Shown here one piece after another: positions 6,491-15,567 of a stretch of DNA of 44,198 nucleotides. The position numbers and the translations under genes were made by a program. The DNA is from an uncultured Desulfovibrionaceae bacterium (GTDB lineage: Bacteria > Desulfobacterota > Desulfovibrionia > Desulfovibrionales > Desulfovibrionaceae). The DNA is taken from assembly GCA_949299515.1 (NCBI GenBank), contig CASGAP010000002.1, positions 1-44,198 on the forward strand. Reading direction: 5' to 3'. The notes under the pieces are model-generated. The model worked only from the letters and a program-made list of their open reading frames with translations. It did not search any database and was not told the DNA's origin. Every line of letters begins with the position of its first letter. The first letter of the stretch is position 1.

Positions 6491-9400
6491 TTATCCACGG
6501 CCTCTGCGCATATCAAAACGGGTGCAGGCATGAGAGCCGTCCGCTTCGATTCTGAACTGCTCATGCATGACAAGCGGCATTGTTTCATCAGTGGAAATAT
6601 CCACAATAACGCTGCCGTCCGGCTGCTGTGTCGCTTTCATTGCAAAATTGCCGTGTTCGTTATACTGCACTCCGGGGAACAAACTGCTGAAAAGCCGCGG
6701 AGAAATCAGCGAAGCCTGCGAAAATGCCTGCATAACCCTTCTGAACTGGACGTCACTTTGCGTCATACCCCGAACAGTATTCATAATAGCTATGAATTCA
6801 GGATGTTGGGCATTATTGTGCTCATCATCGATAGCATGCGGATGCACAGCATACGTATTGCCGTTGACATCGGTAAACGACATCGTTGCCCGCGGATCCT
6901 GCCTGGAAAAGTCAGTAACAAGGCCATAGGCATTTTCCGGAACAATGTCACGCAGGGAACTCATTTCCATTTCGGTACTGATATCCTGCAAATTGAGCTC
7001 AGCCCCCGGCTTGAGAAGTTCAAACATTTTTTTCGCACTTATCCCGAAACCGATATTATTGGTAAATACCGCATGCAGCAGACCGTCAGGGATATCCGGG
7101 TTTATCGCTTTAACCTGCCGCTGATAGCGCACGTTTATCTCGTTCAGCATGACCTGCACAAAATTAGTTTCGTTGAACCGTGACGGACGTTTGCCGCCTA
7201 CAATAGTATCCCACAGCTGCTGCGGGCTGAGCGGCTTGCCGCCGTTTTTGCCAATGGCCGCAAGCAAATCCCTGCCGCTTGCCGTGACAATGTACGGGAT
7301 CTGAAAAGCCCAAGGGCTGTTTCCGGCTCTTTGCGTTATTTGGCCAATAAGAGTTCTCAACGTATTCCAATCCGCTTCGCTAAAGGGCGGATTGTGCCGT
7401 GAAAGCACTTCATCGGCTTCAGGAAGGTTTCTTCCTCTCAGCAATACCTTTATGGCCTGCATACAACCGTTTGTTCCGTTAGGCACTTCTGAAGGATGAT
7501 CAATGGGTTTTGCAAAAAACGAAGGATCGCGGGAAGAATTGCCCGTCATCTCAATTTCTGCCATGCTGCGCAGCTGCGTAAAAGACTGTATAAGCCTCAT
7601 AATTGATTCAGCCTGTTCCTTGGGAACTCCCGGAAGCTCTTTTGCCCAAAGGAATGAGCCGGAAACTTTCCGGGCTGTTTCGCTGTTCAGGTTATCCAGC
7701 AGATTAACCATGTCCTGCTCTGCCAGTCCGGCAAATTTCAAAGCAAACTTCGCCATGAACATAAAGGAATCTTCGTTTTCGGCAAAGTCTTTCGGAAGCT
7801 TTTGCCGGGCGTCAAAATACAGCTCGGTAAATTTCATGCCTGTTTCGGCAAGCTGGGTAGCTGAGGCCTTGGGAGCAGCCATATTTTTAAGGCAGTTGGT
7901 GCTGCCAATGATGGCGGCATGGGCAAATTCCGTCACTGCATTTATATCCCGCAGACCGGTAGAAGTGACGCATTCTTTCATCAATGCTTTTTCATGGTCC
8001 GTAAAAAGATAAACATCGTTTTCGTCCACATGGTTCGGGTTGCCGTCCTCTTTGACAGGCAAAGCATCAATGCGTCCGAGCAGCTCCTTGAGTTCCAGCA
8101 GATTTTCGGTTATCGCCGCTTCAGCTGCCCTATGCAGCTCTACGCTGTCCAATGTTCGTCCCTCTTCAGCGGCAGCAGCAACCAAACCATTAAGCGCGGC
8201 ATTCATTTTTACGGCAAAAGAAGACAGATCCAAATTGTCAATATCAATGCCTGCCAAATCATGCCGGGCATCAACAGCGGCAAATAAATCCCTAAAAGCC
8301 TGCGTTTTGGATTCCACGTAGTTTCCGGTTTTGGGAATATACGTGCTGAACACCGCATCCGCCAAATTTTTGTTCAGCTGTGCGGTTTCAATTTGCTGCT
8401 GATCCGCCCTTTCAGGCTGAATGCGCGGCGGAATGCGCAGTCCGAATTTTTCCGCAAAAGCGCGCATCGGCGCTGAAAAGTTTTCCAAATTCACGTCGTT
8501 TTGGAAATTTGATTCCAAAAACTCCTCAAGAAGCAAGCCGTTGCGCCGCTGCGCCGCCGCATCCTGCGGCTGGGCAACTGCAGCCTCTTCAATATGAAAC
8601 GCCACGAGCTGATCATGGTCCATAAGCGAAATGAGCGCTCTTGCATGGCCTTCCAAAGCACGGTACACGGTCATGCCGGTATGCAGAAAGTTCATGCCTG
8701 CAGCACCGCCGAAACCGAGCTGCACTTTGCTGTTTAAAGTTTGCAGTTCACTGGAAAGGCTGCCGAATTTTTGAATGGCTCTTGTCATGACTTCACCGTA
8801 CTGCGCCGGTTCTACCCCTCTTCTGGCAAGCAAAAGCTTTACGGAATTGCCCAAAACTTTGGCAATGTCATCAGCGCCGAAATCTCCTCTGAAACTATGG
8901 GTCGCAGAATTCATGGCTTCTGCCTGCGCTGTCAGTTTATCCATAAAATCCGCATCAATGGCTGTACTTTCATTCAAAAGCGGCTCCAGCACGGCATCGC
9001 CGGCCAGCAACGTATTGATATAACGGGGCATGGTTTCAAGCGTCAGCGGCGGATCAAGTTCTGCTGGAGGGTCCTGCGCCATATGCACAAATTCCGTCAA
9101 TTCCGCCTTATGCGCTGCGGTAAACTGATCGGCTGCGGCAGACAAAGCCTGTTCAACCTGTTCTCTTGTAGGTATATGGCCTGCTCCGGGGTTTTCAGCC
9201 AAAAGTTCTTTTGCTTTGGAAATAACTTCCGGATTATGCCCTATGGCAGTTGAAAATCCCTCGGGCAGACCGTGCCTCGTCATAACCTGTTTTGCGGCTT
9301 CGCTGGCGAACTGCTCTATCATATAATCCTTAATCATGTTCGCACGCGCCTGCGGCGTATTCATGGCAGCGGACGTATCCAGACTGTAATTGCGAAGAGC

Positions 9401-10201
9401 TCCGAGCCGTTCCGCTCCGATAAACGGCAGGGCCTCACCCATGGCAGTCAGCAAGTTGGCTGCATTGGGCATACTTTTCATGCTGTCAACAAGTTCCGGG
9501 TCAAGGTTCTGCATGATACCAAGATAACGAGCATTTTCCGTTTCAAAACTGCGGGTGAAATCAGCGAATGTAAACGCCCCGCCCTCCGCAAGCTTGGTGT
9601 CCAGCACCCTGGCGAAAAAGCCGTTTTCACCCAACAAAGGAGAACAAATATTTTTCAGCAAAGCCTGCATGGCGGCATTTTTTTTCGCTGAACCGCTGTC
9701 GGGAAGCATGGTCAGGGAAGGCAGATTCTTAGCGGCAATTTCACTGAGATAATAACTTTTCACTGCGGATATAATCTGCCCCGGAGTTTCGAGAGGCAGC
9801 CCTTTCACGGCTGCAAACTGCCCGAAAGACGTACCGTGCCCCTGCGGAAGCATATTTTCTGCAGCCAGCCGTATTCCTAAATTTATACCCTTTGCAACGT
9901 CAAGGGCAAGCTTGGTATCTTTAATCACTCCTGCTGACAAGGGTTTTCCGGAATTAATCAACGATTCCAGCGTGCCCCTTACCTGTCCCACAAACTGCCC
10001 GTATTGAGGGCTATTGATGAGCGAATCCAAAAACGCCTGGGCAGCCACGGAATTCTCCGCTCTTTGATTTGAAGAAAACAATTTCTTCAATCCATGCAGT
10101 CCGGTACCCTGTCTGACAGCATCATCCTGCGTCACATGAAATTTCGTCGTATCGGCAACTGCGGCTGCCTGCTGAAAAAACATATTCGCATCAATAGGCA
10201 T
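6491..10201 (-). CDS. Large putative T3SS effector, unrecognised domains
   Basis: A 1236-residue soluble protein with no signal peptide or membrane helix that I do not recognise. Its composition is strongly helical and Ala/Leu/Asn-rich; the last ~100 residues look more beta-rich (MSFTDVNGNTYAVHPHAID and later VDISTDETMPLVMHEQFRIEADG). The N-terminal 30 residues are polar and Ala/Thr/Gln-rich, as in T3SS secretion signals. The deciding evidence for an effector is context: 9 nt upstream lies a CesT-type chaperone gene, and sctQR lie 3 kb away. AGGAGG precedes the ATG. I see no kinase, protease or transferase motif I would defend. Alternative: a secreted structural protein or very large hypothetical. 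Confidence 0.6.
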   Translation of the reverse strand: MPIDANMFFQQAAAVADTTKFHVTQDDAVRQGTGLHGLKKLFSSNQRAENSVAAQAFLDSLINSPQYGQFVGQVRGTLESLINSGKPLSAGVIKDTKLALDVAKGINLGIRLAAENMLPQGHGTSFGQFAAVKGLPLETPGQIISAVKSYYLSEIAAKNLPSLTMLPDSGSAKKNAAMQALLKNICSPLLGENGFFARVLDTKLAEGGAFTFADFTRSFETENARYLGIMQNLDPELVDSMKSMPNAANLLTAMGEALPFIGAERLGALRNYSLDTSAAMNTPQARANMIKDYMIEQFASEAAKQVMTRHGLPEGFSTAIGHNPEVISKAKELLAENPGAGHIPTREQVEQALSAAADQFTAAHKAELTEFVHMAQDPPAELDPPLTLETMPRYINTLLAGDAVLEPLLNESTAIDADFMDKLTAQAEAMNSATHSFRGDFGADDIAKVLGNSVKLLLARRGVEPAQYGEVMTRAIQKFGSLSSELQTLNSKVQLGFGGAAGMNFLHTGMTVYRALEGHARALISLMDHDQLVAFHIEEAAVAQPQDAAAQRRNGLLLEEFLESNFQNDVNLENFSAPMRAFAEKFGLRIPPRIQPERADQQQIETAQLNKNLADAVFSTYIPKTGNYVESKTQAFRDLFAAVDARHDLAGIDIDNLDLSSFAVKMNAALNGLVAAAAEEGRTLDSVELHRAAEAAITENLLELKELLGRIDALPVKEDGNPNHVDENDVYLFTDHEKALMKECVTSTGLRDINAVTEFAHAAIIGSTNCLKNMAAPKASATQLAETGMKFTELYFDARQKLPKDFAENEDSFMFMAKFALKFAGLAEQDMVNLLDNLNSETARKVSGSFLWAKELPGVPKEQAESIMRLIQSFTQLRSMAEIEMTGNSSRDPSFFAKPIDHPSEVPNGTNGCMQAIKVLLRGRNLPEADEVLSRHNPPFSEADWNTLRTLIGQITQRAGNSPWAFQIPYIVTASGRDLLAAIGKNGGKPLSPQQLWDTIVGGKRPSRFNETNFVQVMLNEINVRYQRQVKAINPDIPDGLLHAVFTNNIGFGISAKKMFELLKPGAELNLQDISTEMEMSSLRDIVPENAYGLVTDFSRQDPRATMSFTDVNGNTYAVHPHAIDDEHNNAQHPEFIAIMNTVRGMTQSDVQFRRVMQAFSQASLISPRLFSSLFPGVQYNEHGNFAMKATQQPDGSVIVDISTDETMPLVMHEQFRIEADGSHACTRFDMRRGRG

Positions 10202-10210
10202 ACAAACCTC

Positions 10211-10708
10211 CTATACCCGCACAAACTGCATGGTTAAAGCCATATCATCCTGCGGCAGGTCAGACTCAGCATTTTCCGCCTCGGACAAGGCTTGAACGAC
10301 CAATTCTTCCTGTTCGGCCTTCATTTTTGAAAACGTGTCTTTCCACTCTTCGGCAAGCAGGAGTATTGCATTCATTTTCTGCAAAAATTCTTCCGGCGAA
10401 AGGCCATACACCGGCAGCGCGTAATTAAACCCGACCATATTGTTCACACTGTCATAACTCAACGCTCCGCCGCCGCTTTCCATAAACAAAAAATTCGCAG
10501 AGAGCAGCTGACGGCATACAGCACTGTCATTAAAGCCCGCCAAATGCCCCAGTTCAACATAAACAACAAAAGAATTTTCCGCGGCATTCCACTGCAAAAG
10601 AACTATCCGCCCCTCCTGAACCAAGGTTACCGCGCCGGCAGAGCTTACTGTCAGTTCCATTCCCAATTCTTTAGCCAAAATGTCAATATAAGCTTGTTCC
10701 TGTTCCAT
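10211..10708 (-). CDS. CesT/Tir-type T3SS chaperone for effector 1
   Basis: A 165-residue acidic cytosolic protein with the class I secretion chaperone pattern: LLSANFLFMESGGGALSYD, a hydrophobic strand (NMVGFNYALPV), then a helix with EEFLQKMNAILLLAEEWKDTF. These correspond to the family's LLxxN, GGG and final AExW segments. About 45 extra acidic residues extend the C-terminus beyond the usual ~130-150 length. It is transcribed just before the 1236-residue protein with a 9-nt gap, the standard chaperone-effector arrangement. SD AGGAG lies upstream of the ATG at 10708. Confidence 0.78.
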   Translation of the reverse strand: MEQEQAYIDILAKELGMELTVSSAGAVTLVQEGRIVLLQWNAAENSFVVYVELGHLAGFNDSAVCRQLLSANFLFMESGGGALSYDSVNNMVGFNYALPVYGLSPEEFLQKMNAILLLAEEWKDTFSKMKAEQEELVVQALSEAENAESDLPQDDMALTMQFVRV

Positions 10709-10896
10709 ATTCGCTCCTTTGCTGATTGCAGTTTTATACCTTCATATGCTAAAAACATACCAAGATATCTGTTTTTATAACCACTGAATAACACAGTATT
10801 TTTATTAAATAAAGTTCTTTTATGGCAATTTCTGCAAAAAATCGCAAACAAAATTGTCACATCAAAAATCCAAATCAGCAACAAAATTGCAGTTCC

Positions 10897-12048
10897 TTAT
10901 TTCTGCAGCAGAAAAACATTGCGTTTATGGGCATACCAAAAAACAGTCCCTGACAGCAAAGGCGCCGCCGTAAGCAGCAAAAACATCGCCGAATACCCTA
11001 TATGCGCAACCATAACCCCGGACAGCACGGCCCCGACGCTCAGCCCCACGTCAAACCCCATGGCATAAGTGGCATTGGCAGTACCTATTTTATTTTTCGG
11101 AGCATTGATAACCGAAAGCGTCTGCGTCGTCGTCAGCACCGCCCCCTGCCCGATACCATAAAACGCCGCCCCCATATTGAACATCATCAGTCCCGAAGCA
11201 AAAGCCAAACTCAGCAACGACAGAATCATGCAGACAATCCCGACGGCCATAACGCACACGTGCCAATTTCTGTCCACAAGCTTTCCGATCAGCGGACGGC
11301 TGACCATAAGCACCACGGCATAAATCACATAATAGGAAGAAATATTCTCTATGCCTTTGCTTTTGGAATAAATAACCATAAACGTAACCATGGCGCCGAA
11401 ACAAATATTTGTTATGCAAATAAGCGCCGTAGGCACCAAAGCGGTTTTTTCAACGGCAAACTTCGGTTTTGTTCCTTCGGTTTTTTCTGCGGGTTCATAC
11501 TTCAGAAACAAAGCCAAAATACTTGCCGCCGCCATCAGCACAATGGAAAAATACAGCAAAGCTTCCATAGACATGGACAATGCCAGCGCAGGGCCGAAAG
11601 CCAAAGAAAGCCCGATAGACAGACTGAAATACCCGATGCCTTCGCCCATGCGCTTTTTCGGAATATTGTCCGTGGCAACCGTAGCGGCGGACGTGGTAAT
11701 CACGCCCCAGCCGAGCCCCTGAAAAAACCTTAGAAACAACAGTGGAACCGCATACGGGAAAAATGCCATTAACGCAACGGTCAGCAAAACAAAAGCCAAA
11801 CCCGTCAAAAAAATATATTTTCTGCCCCAGGAATCCAGCAAAATTCCGATAAAAGGCCGCACCGCCACGGCCGCTGCCGTTGTGGACGCAGTATACCAGC
11901 CCAGCAGGCTTTCGGGAACGCCCAAAGATTTTAAATACGGCGGCAGAGAAGGCGGATACAGCTGAAAGCTGACAAACATAATTAAATTAACCAATACCAG
12001 CAAAATAAAATTTTTTGTCCACAAAATCTGCTTTTCTTGTTCTTTCAT
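10897..12048 (-). CDS. MFS transporter
   Basis: A 12-helix major facilitator of 383 residues. The signature after helix 2 is visible as GILLDSWGRKYIF, with a second-half equivalent GKLVDRNWHV. Helix 5 carries SIGLSLAFGPALA. Substrate is unknown; the sequence resembles small drug/metabolite exporters of the arabinose-efflux type. A GTG start at 12078 is possible, but the ATG at 12048 (weak GGAA upstream) gives the normal N-terminus directly before helix 1. It stands alone between the effector locus and the HPP gene. Confidence 0.85.
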   Translation of the reverse strand: MKEQEKQILWTKNFILLVLVNLIMFVSFQLYPPSLPPYLKSLGVPESLLGWYTASTTAAAVAVRPFIGILLDSWGRKYIFLTGLAFVLLTVALMAFFPYAVPLLFLRFFQGLGWGVITTSAATVATDNIPKKRMGEGIGYFSLSIGLSLAFGPALALSMSMEALLYFSIVLMAAASILALFLKYEPAEKTEGTKPKFAVEKTALVPTALICITNICFGAMVTFMVIYSKSKGIENISSYYVIYAVVLMVSRPLIGKLVDRNWHVCVMAVGIVCMILSLLSLAFASGLMMFNMGAAFYGIGQGAVLTTTQTLSVINAPKNKIGTANATYAMGFDVGLSVGAVLSGVMVAHIGYSAMFLLLTAAPLLSGTVFWYAHKRNVFLLQK

Positions 12049-12235
12049 GACAACAGTTCCGTACTTGATTGAATACACAGAAAATACGGTATTTTTTCCT
12101 GCTTAGCAACAGCATTGCGCATTATTTTATTTCAGCCGGAAAACAAAAAAAGAACTCGCCCCATTAAAAGGGGGGGTTGCATCCGCTCAGCTTTGTTATG
12201 CATAAAGCACAAAATTTAATCAATCGGCTGACAAC

Positions 12236-12778
12236 ATGAACATCAAAAGTTATTTTCAAAAAATGCAGGCCGCAGAAGCCGTGCCGCAGCGCGCGTGCAG
12301 ACAAACCGTACTGCTGGCCGTGACGGGCAGCGCAATAAGTCTGCTGATCATAGGATACCTGCACGGTTTTGCCATGCACCTGACTAATCTTCCCTTTCTT
12401 ATTGCACCGTTCGGCGCTTCCGCCGTACTGGTCTTCGGCGCCATGAAAAGTCCCCTGGCACAGCCGCGCAATGTTGTGTTCGGACATTGCCTTTCGGCTT
12501 TCGTGGGCATTACGGTATCCCGATTCGTGCACGCAGACGAGGCAATCGTACTGAGCCTGGCCGTATCGCTGGCAATAGGGATCATGCTTGTTACCAATAC
12601 CGTTCACCCTCCCGGAGGCGCCACCGCATTTGTCACAGCCGGCGGCGGAGAGCTGATAAACAACCTTGGATACTGGTACATACTCTGCCCGTGCCTTGCA
12701 GGCACAAGCATTATGATTTTGCTGGCACTGTTTATCAACAATCTTTCCCCAAAACATAAGTATCCGCTGTTTTGGTAA
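12236..12778 (+). CDS. HPP-family membrane protein, candidate nitrite transporter
   Basis: A 180-residue integral membrane protein with four hydrophobic helices. The family-defining HPP motif is visible in NTVHPPGGATA (about residues 122-132), together with LIAPFGASAVLVFG and PLAQPRNVVFGH. HPP-domain proteins of cyanobacteria and chloroplasts have been reported to transport nitrite. Here the gene converges on nrfHA nitrite-reductase genes, so anion uptake feeding NrfA is an attractive inference. No clear SD precedes the ATG at 12236. A strong hairpin follows the stop. Confidence 0.85.
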   Translation: MNIKSYFQKMQAAEAVPQRACRQTVLLAVTGSAISLLIIGYLHGFAMHLTNLPFLIAPFGASAVLVFGAMKSPLAQPRNVVFGHCLSAFVGITVSRFVHADEAIVLSLAVSLAIGIMLVTNTVHPPGGATAFVTAGGGELINNLGYWYILCPCLAGTSIMILLALFINNLSPKHKYPLFW

Positions 12779-12788
12779 CCTCCAGCAA

Positions 12789-12828
12789 AACAAGAAAAAC
12801 GGTTGTAAAAACAGCCGTTTTTCTTGTT
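12789..12828. terminator. Bidirectional terminator between hpp and rrf2
   Basis: An 18-bp stem (12789-12806 with 12811-12828, one G:T pair) with an AAAA loop; the outer stem is A-rich on one side and T-rich on the other. It sits 10 nt after the HPP stop and downstream of the oppositely oriented rrf2 gene, so it can serve both transcripts. Confidence 0.8.
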
Positions 12829-12982
12829 AATCCAGTATATGCCTGACATTTTTCCCGATGCGGCGTCGGCTGTAATTATAGCGGCAGCACAGCAGGCACT
12901 CAAAAACATTACAAATATGGATATAGCCTGAATACGGCTGCTGCCGCAGCAAAAAGTGTGCTTTCCCCGCAGTCTCCTTGCT

Positions 12983-13477
12983 TTATTGCCTACACTTTTC
13001 CAATCCCTGCGCCGCAGCCGCGGCACACGGCTCCAGGCCGCTTTCTTTTTTTAAAGCATAACAACAATGATTCTGCGGGAATTCCTGAAAAATGCTCCAC
13101 AAAGAAATATTATTTAACTGTTCCTGAACAAGCTTGGAAATGTGCATCCAGGCTGAACTGATTCTGCAGGTATTCTGCATCGGGCATTCATTGGCCTTTT
13201 CCCCGAAGCAGACCGCAAACCGAATGCCGTTGTCAAAAAGTTCCGTGATTTTTCCGAGACTGACTTCAGTAAGCGGAATACGCAAAAATATGCCGCCTTT
13301 TGCCCCTATTATACTGTCGGTAATTTTTTCCTTTTTCAAAACGGCATGGATTTTTTCAAGGGTTTTCAAAGGAATGCCGATCTGTTCTGCCAAAACGGCA
13401 GAAGACTGCGGCATATTGGGCTGCCTAAGCTCAAACAAAAGCCGTATCGCATAACGGGTACTTGTAGAAAACTGCAT
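12983..13477 (-). CDS. Rrf2-family regulator with Fe-S-type cysteines
   Basis: A 164-residue Rrf2 regulator: N-terminal winged helix (YAIRLLFEL, then QIGIPLKTLEKIHAVLKK as recognition region and GAKGGIFLR as wing). Three cysteines, Cys90, Cys98 and Cys104, lie in the effector region; the last two fall at the spacing of the Fe-S ligands of NsrR/IscR, while the first is two residues further away than usual. Further cysteines lie in the C-terminal tail. It begins 15 nt after ccsA and is the last gene of the nrfHA-ccsBA run, so an NO/redox-sensing role over nrf is likely but inferred. The nrfH upstream palindrome (17682-17704) is a candidate target. Confidence 0.85.
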   Translation of the reverse strand: MQFSTSTRYAIRLLFELRQPNMPQSSAVLAEQIGIPLKTLEKIHAVLKKEKITDSIIGAKGGIFLRIPLTEVSLGKITELFDNGIRFAVCFGEKANECPMQNTCRISSAWMHISKLVQEQLNNISLWSIFQEFPQNHCCYALKKESGLEPCAAAAAQGLEKCRQ

Positions 13478-13492
13478 AACAAAACCTTCCTG

Positions 13493-14272
13493 TCAATATG
13501 TGTGTACGCTCATGGCCGCCCCCGGCAAATACGATACCCCAAGCCATGTAACCATAAGCAAAACAAATGCCGCGGGCAGCACTGCTAGAGCAGCCCAAAC
13601 AGCGTTTTTGCGCAGCCGCAGATGAATATAAAGCAAATATCCGGCGGCAGTAACAAAAGCCCAGGTTTCTTTTGGGTCCCAGGACCAGTAATGTCCCCAG
13701 GCCTCTTTAGCCCAAAACGCCCCGAACAGCAGACCCAGCATTAAAAAACCAAACCCCACGTAAACAATATTGTCTGTAAATTTAAGCAAATCTCTGTCCA
13801 ATCCGCAGCTGCGGCTTTTATACATCATTTTTAAAGAACACACACAGCTGACGCCAAGCAAGGCATAAGAAAAAATGTATACTGTCACATGGGGGATAAA
13901 CCAATAACTTTGCAGCGCCGGCATAAGCGTTTTTGAATGCAGTTCGGGTTTTGCCAAATCTATACCGAGAAAAACACAGGCCAGCAAACAGCTTACAGCC
14001 ATAAGCCATGCATATTTCCAGCGCAGCGAAGCAAAAACCCCGAGAAAAGCAAGGAAAAAGGCATACCACAGCCGGGTTTCCGCCATAGTGCGCAAAGGAG
14101 GACGGTCAAGCACATGCCAAAGCCGCGCAATAAAAATTCCCAAAACAACAAGCCCCAGCACTGCCAGCAAATCGGCAATACGCTTTTTTTTAAACCCAAA
14201 AACAAAAAAAGCCGATCCAAGCCAAAGCAATACCGCTGCCAACGCAAACCAGACAAAGGAATTCCATGCCAT
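13493..14272 (-). CDS. Cytochrome c biogenesis protein CcsA (ResC)
   Basis: Haem handling and attachment subunit of system II cytochrome c maturation, 259 residues with about eight helices. The WWD signature is visible as EAWGHYWSWDPKETWAFVTAAGY (continuous at about 192-214), followed by conserved periplasmic-loop histidines. With CcsB it forms the haem lyase that attaches haem to periplasmic cytochromes. Its position directly behind nrfHA suggests it serves NrfA, whose CXXCK site needs a specialised lyase in some bacteria (NrfI in Wolinella is a CcsBA fusion). Here the two halves are separate genes, 15 nt apart. Confidence 0.9.
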   Translation of the reverse strand: MAWNSFVWFALAAVLLWLGSAFFVFGFKKKRIADLLAVLGLVVLGIFIARLWHVLDRPPLRTMAETRLWYAFFLAFLGVFASLRWKYAWLMAVSCLLACVFLGIDLAKPELHSKTLMPALQSYWFIPHVTVYIFSYALLGVSCVCSLKMMYKSRSCGLDRDLLKFTDNIVYVGFGFLMLGLLFGAFWAKEAWGHYWSWDPKETWAFVTAAGYLLYIHLRLRKNAVWAALAVLPAAFVLLMVTWLGVSYLPGAAMSVHTY

Positions 14273-14287
14273 ACCGCACCCTGCCTT

Positions 14288-15517
14288 TTACATTTCTTTT
14301 CTTCCAAGCCAAACAAGGATCACGGATCCCAAACAAAGCATTGCAAGACCGGCATAAACGACACCGAGCCAAGGGTCATACACCAGCTCAAAACTGCTGT
14401 AAGGGGACAAATCTCCCAATCTGTCGTCATATCCGTACTGATAAATCATCCAATCCCCCAAACGCAGAGGTTTATTAACCTCTATGTCAGTACGTATTTT
14501 CAGCCCTTCCCGGGTCATGACAGTAATATCGGACACAAAGCGCTTAGGTTCTGGCTTTGTCATCACAAGAGCCAAATTTTCACCAAGATACAGCGCGGAA
14601 ACAAATTGGGACATATTGCCGGCCGTTACCCAGCCTTCACGGCTTTCGCCGCTTGTTAAATCCGTGGCGCGCACCTTGGCGGCAGGCGAAGCCCCAATCA
14701 TGTCATATTCCCTGTACTCGCCGTTTCCTGCCCATACCGCATGATGATAATACGTTAAAATCTCTATATTAAATTCTCCGAGCCGTCCCTGCACATTGCC
14801 CTGTTCCTCAAGCTGATAAAACTGCTGCCCCCCGGAGAACACTTCACCGCTTTTTCTGTCAATCAATACAAGCTTGGGCGGATAATATTCCATATCAAAA
14901 TCATGCAGAGTAACGGCAACGGGCAAATCCACTGACTCCTGCGTTTCGCTGAAAACCTGCCACTGCGTCTGATGTTCGTACACATACATAACAAAGCGCC
15001 GCATATCCGCCGCGCCGAGCCCCGCCCCCAAAAGCACCAAAAACAAGCCTGCATGATTGATGAAAAAAAACAGATTTTTCCTGTTCCACACAAAAAGACG
15101 CTTAAAACTAAGCGTACCCAAGCTAAGAACAAGCAAAGCACAGCACAAAACAAACTGCCAGCTTGAAGTTACGGCATCAAGTCCGAAACGGCCGATAAAA
15201 CCGTGAATGTGCCCCATGCCGCCGCGCTGCGGTATAAGCCCCATAAGCACGGCAAGAAAAAGCACGGCTGCCGTAAGGCAAATGCCAAGCGGCAGGCCGG
15301 TCAGCCAGCGCACGACCGCATTGTTCAGCCTTGACAGTACAAGGCAAACAAGACATACCGCACCGAAAACCCAGTAATTCACCGGACTGTGCAACAAATA
15401 AAAATCAAAACTGCCGACTGCAGCCTGCAGTACTGTACCAACGGTGAGCAAACCGGACACAAGCAAAAAACTTTCCGTAAATCCGAACGGAACAGTCCAT
15501 AATTTTTTTTTCTTCAT
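14288..15517 (-). CDS. Cytochrome c biogenesis protein CcsB (ResB)
   Basis: Partner of CcsA in the system II haem lyase, 409 residues from the chosen start. Three N-terminal helices (FLLVSGLLTVGTVLQ; YWVFGAVCLVCLVLS; ICLTAAVLFLAVLMG), a fourth at about 120-135, and a fifth with FFINHAGLFLVLLGAGLG lie before a large periplasmic domain (about 175-370). A last helix near 385 ends in VWLGRKEM. The upstream in-frame start at 15628 lies inside nrfA, and its added residues are proline-rich and not hydrophobic; the ATG at 15517, preceding MKKKKLW, is preferred. A hairpin separates it from nrfA. Confidence 0.86.
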   Translation of the reverse strand: MKKKKLWTVPFGFTESFLLVSGLLTVGTVLQAAVGSFDFYLLHSPVNYWVFGAVCLVCLVLSRLNNAVVRWLTGLPLGICLTAAVLFLAVLMGLIPQRGGMGHIHGFIGRFGLDAVTSSWQFVLCCALLVLSLGTLSFKRLFVWNRKNLFFFINHAGLFLVLLGAGLGAADMRRFVMYVYEHQTQWQVFSETQESVDLPVAVTLHDFDMEYYPPKLVLIDRKSGEVFSGGQQFYQLEEQGNVQGRLGEFNIEILTYYHHAVWAGNGEYREYDMIGASPAAKVRATDLTSGESREGWVTAGNMSQFVSALYLGENLALVMTKPEPKRFVSDITVMTREGLKIRTDIEVNKPLRLGDWMIYQYGYDDRLGDLSPYSSFELVYDPWLGVVYAGLAMLCLGSVILVWLGRKEM

Positions 15518-15530
15518 AACAGGAAAGAGG

Positions 15531-15553
15531 CTCCCGAACAAAAAGTCCGGGAG
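15531..15553 (-). other. Hairpin between nrfA and ccsB
   Basis: CTCCCGAAC pairs with GTCCGGGAG (one mismatch) around an AAAAA loop. No T-tract follows on the minus strand. It could be a partial terminator or processing stem that gives more nrfA than ccsB message; the role is inferred. Confidence 0.45.
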
Positions 15554-15567
15554 CAGAGGAGGAGGTT

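Noticed and set aside
12115..12180. GCCCC...GGGGG stem as a terminator of an MFS-strand transcript
   Set aside because: Short, interrupted stem with no T-tract, and upstream rather than downstream of the MFS gene.
12839..12931. Possible 30-residue peptide (MPDIFPDAASAVIIAAAQQ start)
   Set aside because: Coding-like residues, but no SD and directly after a terminator; too short to defend. It could be a gene remnant.
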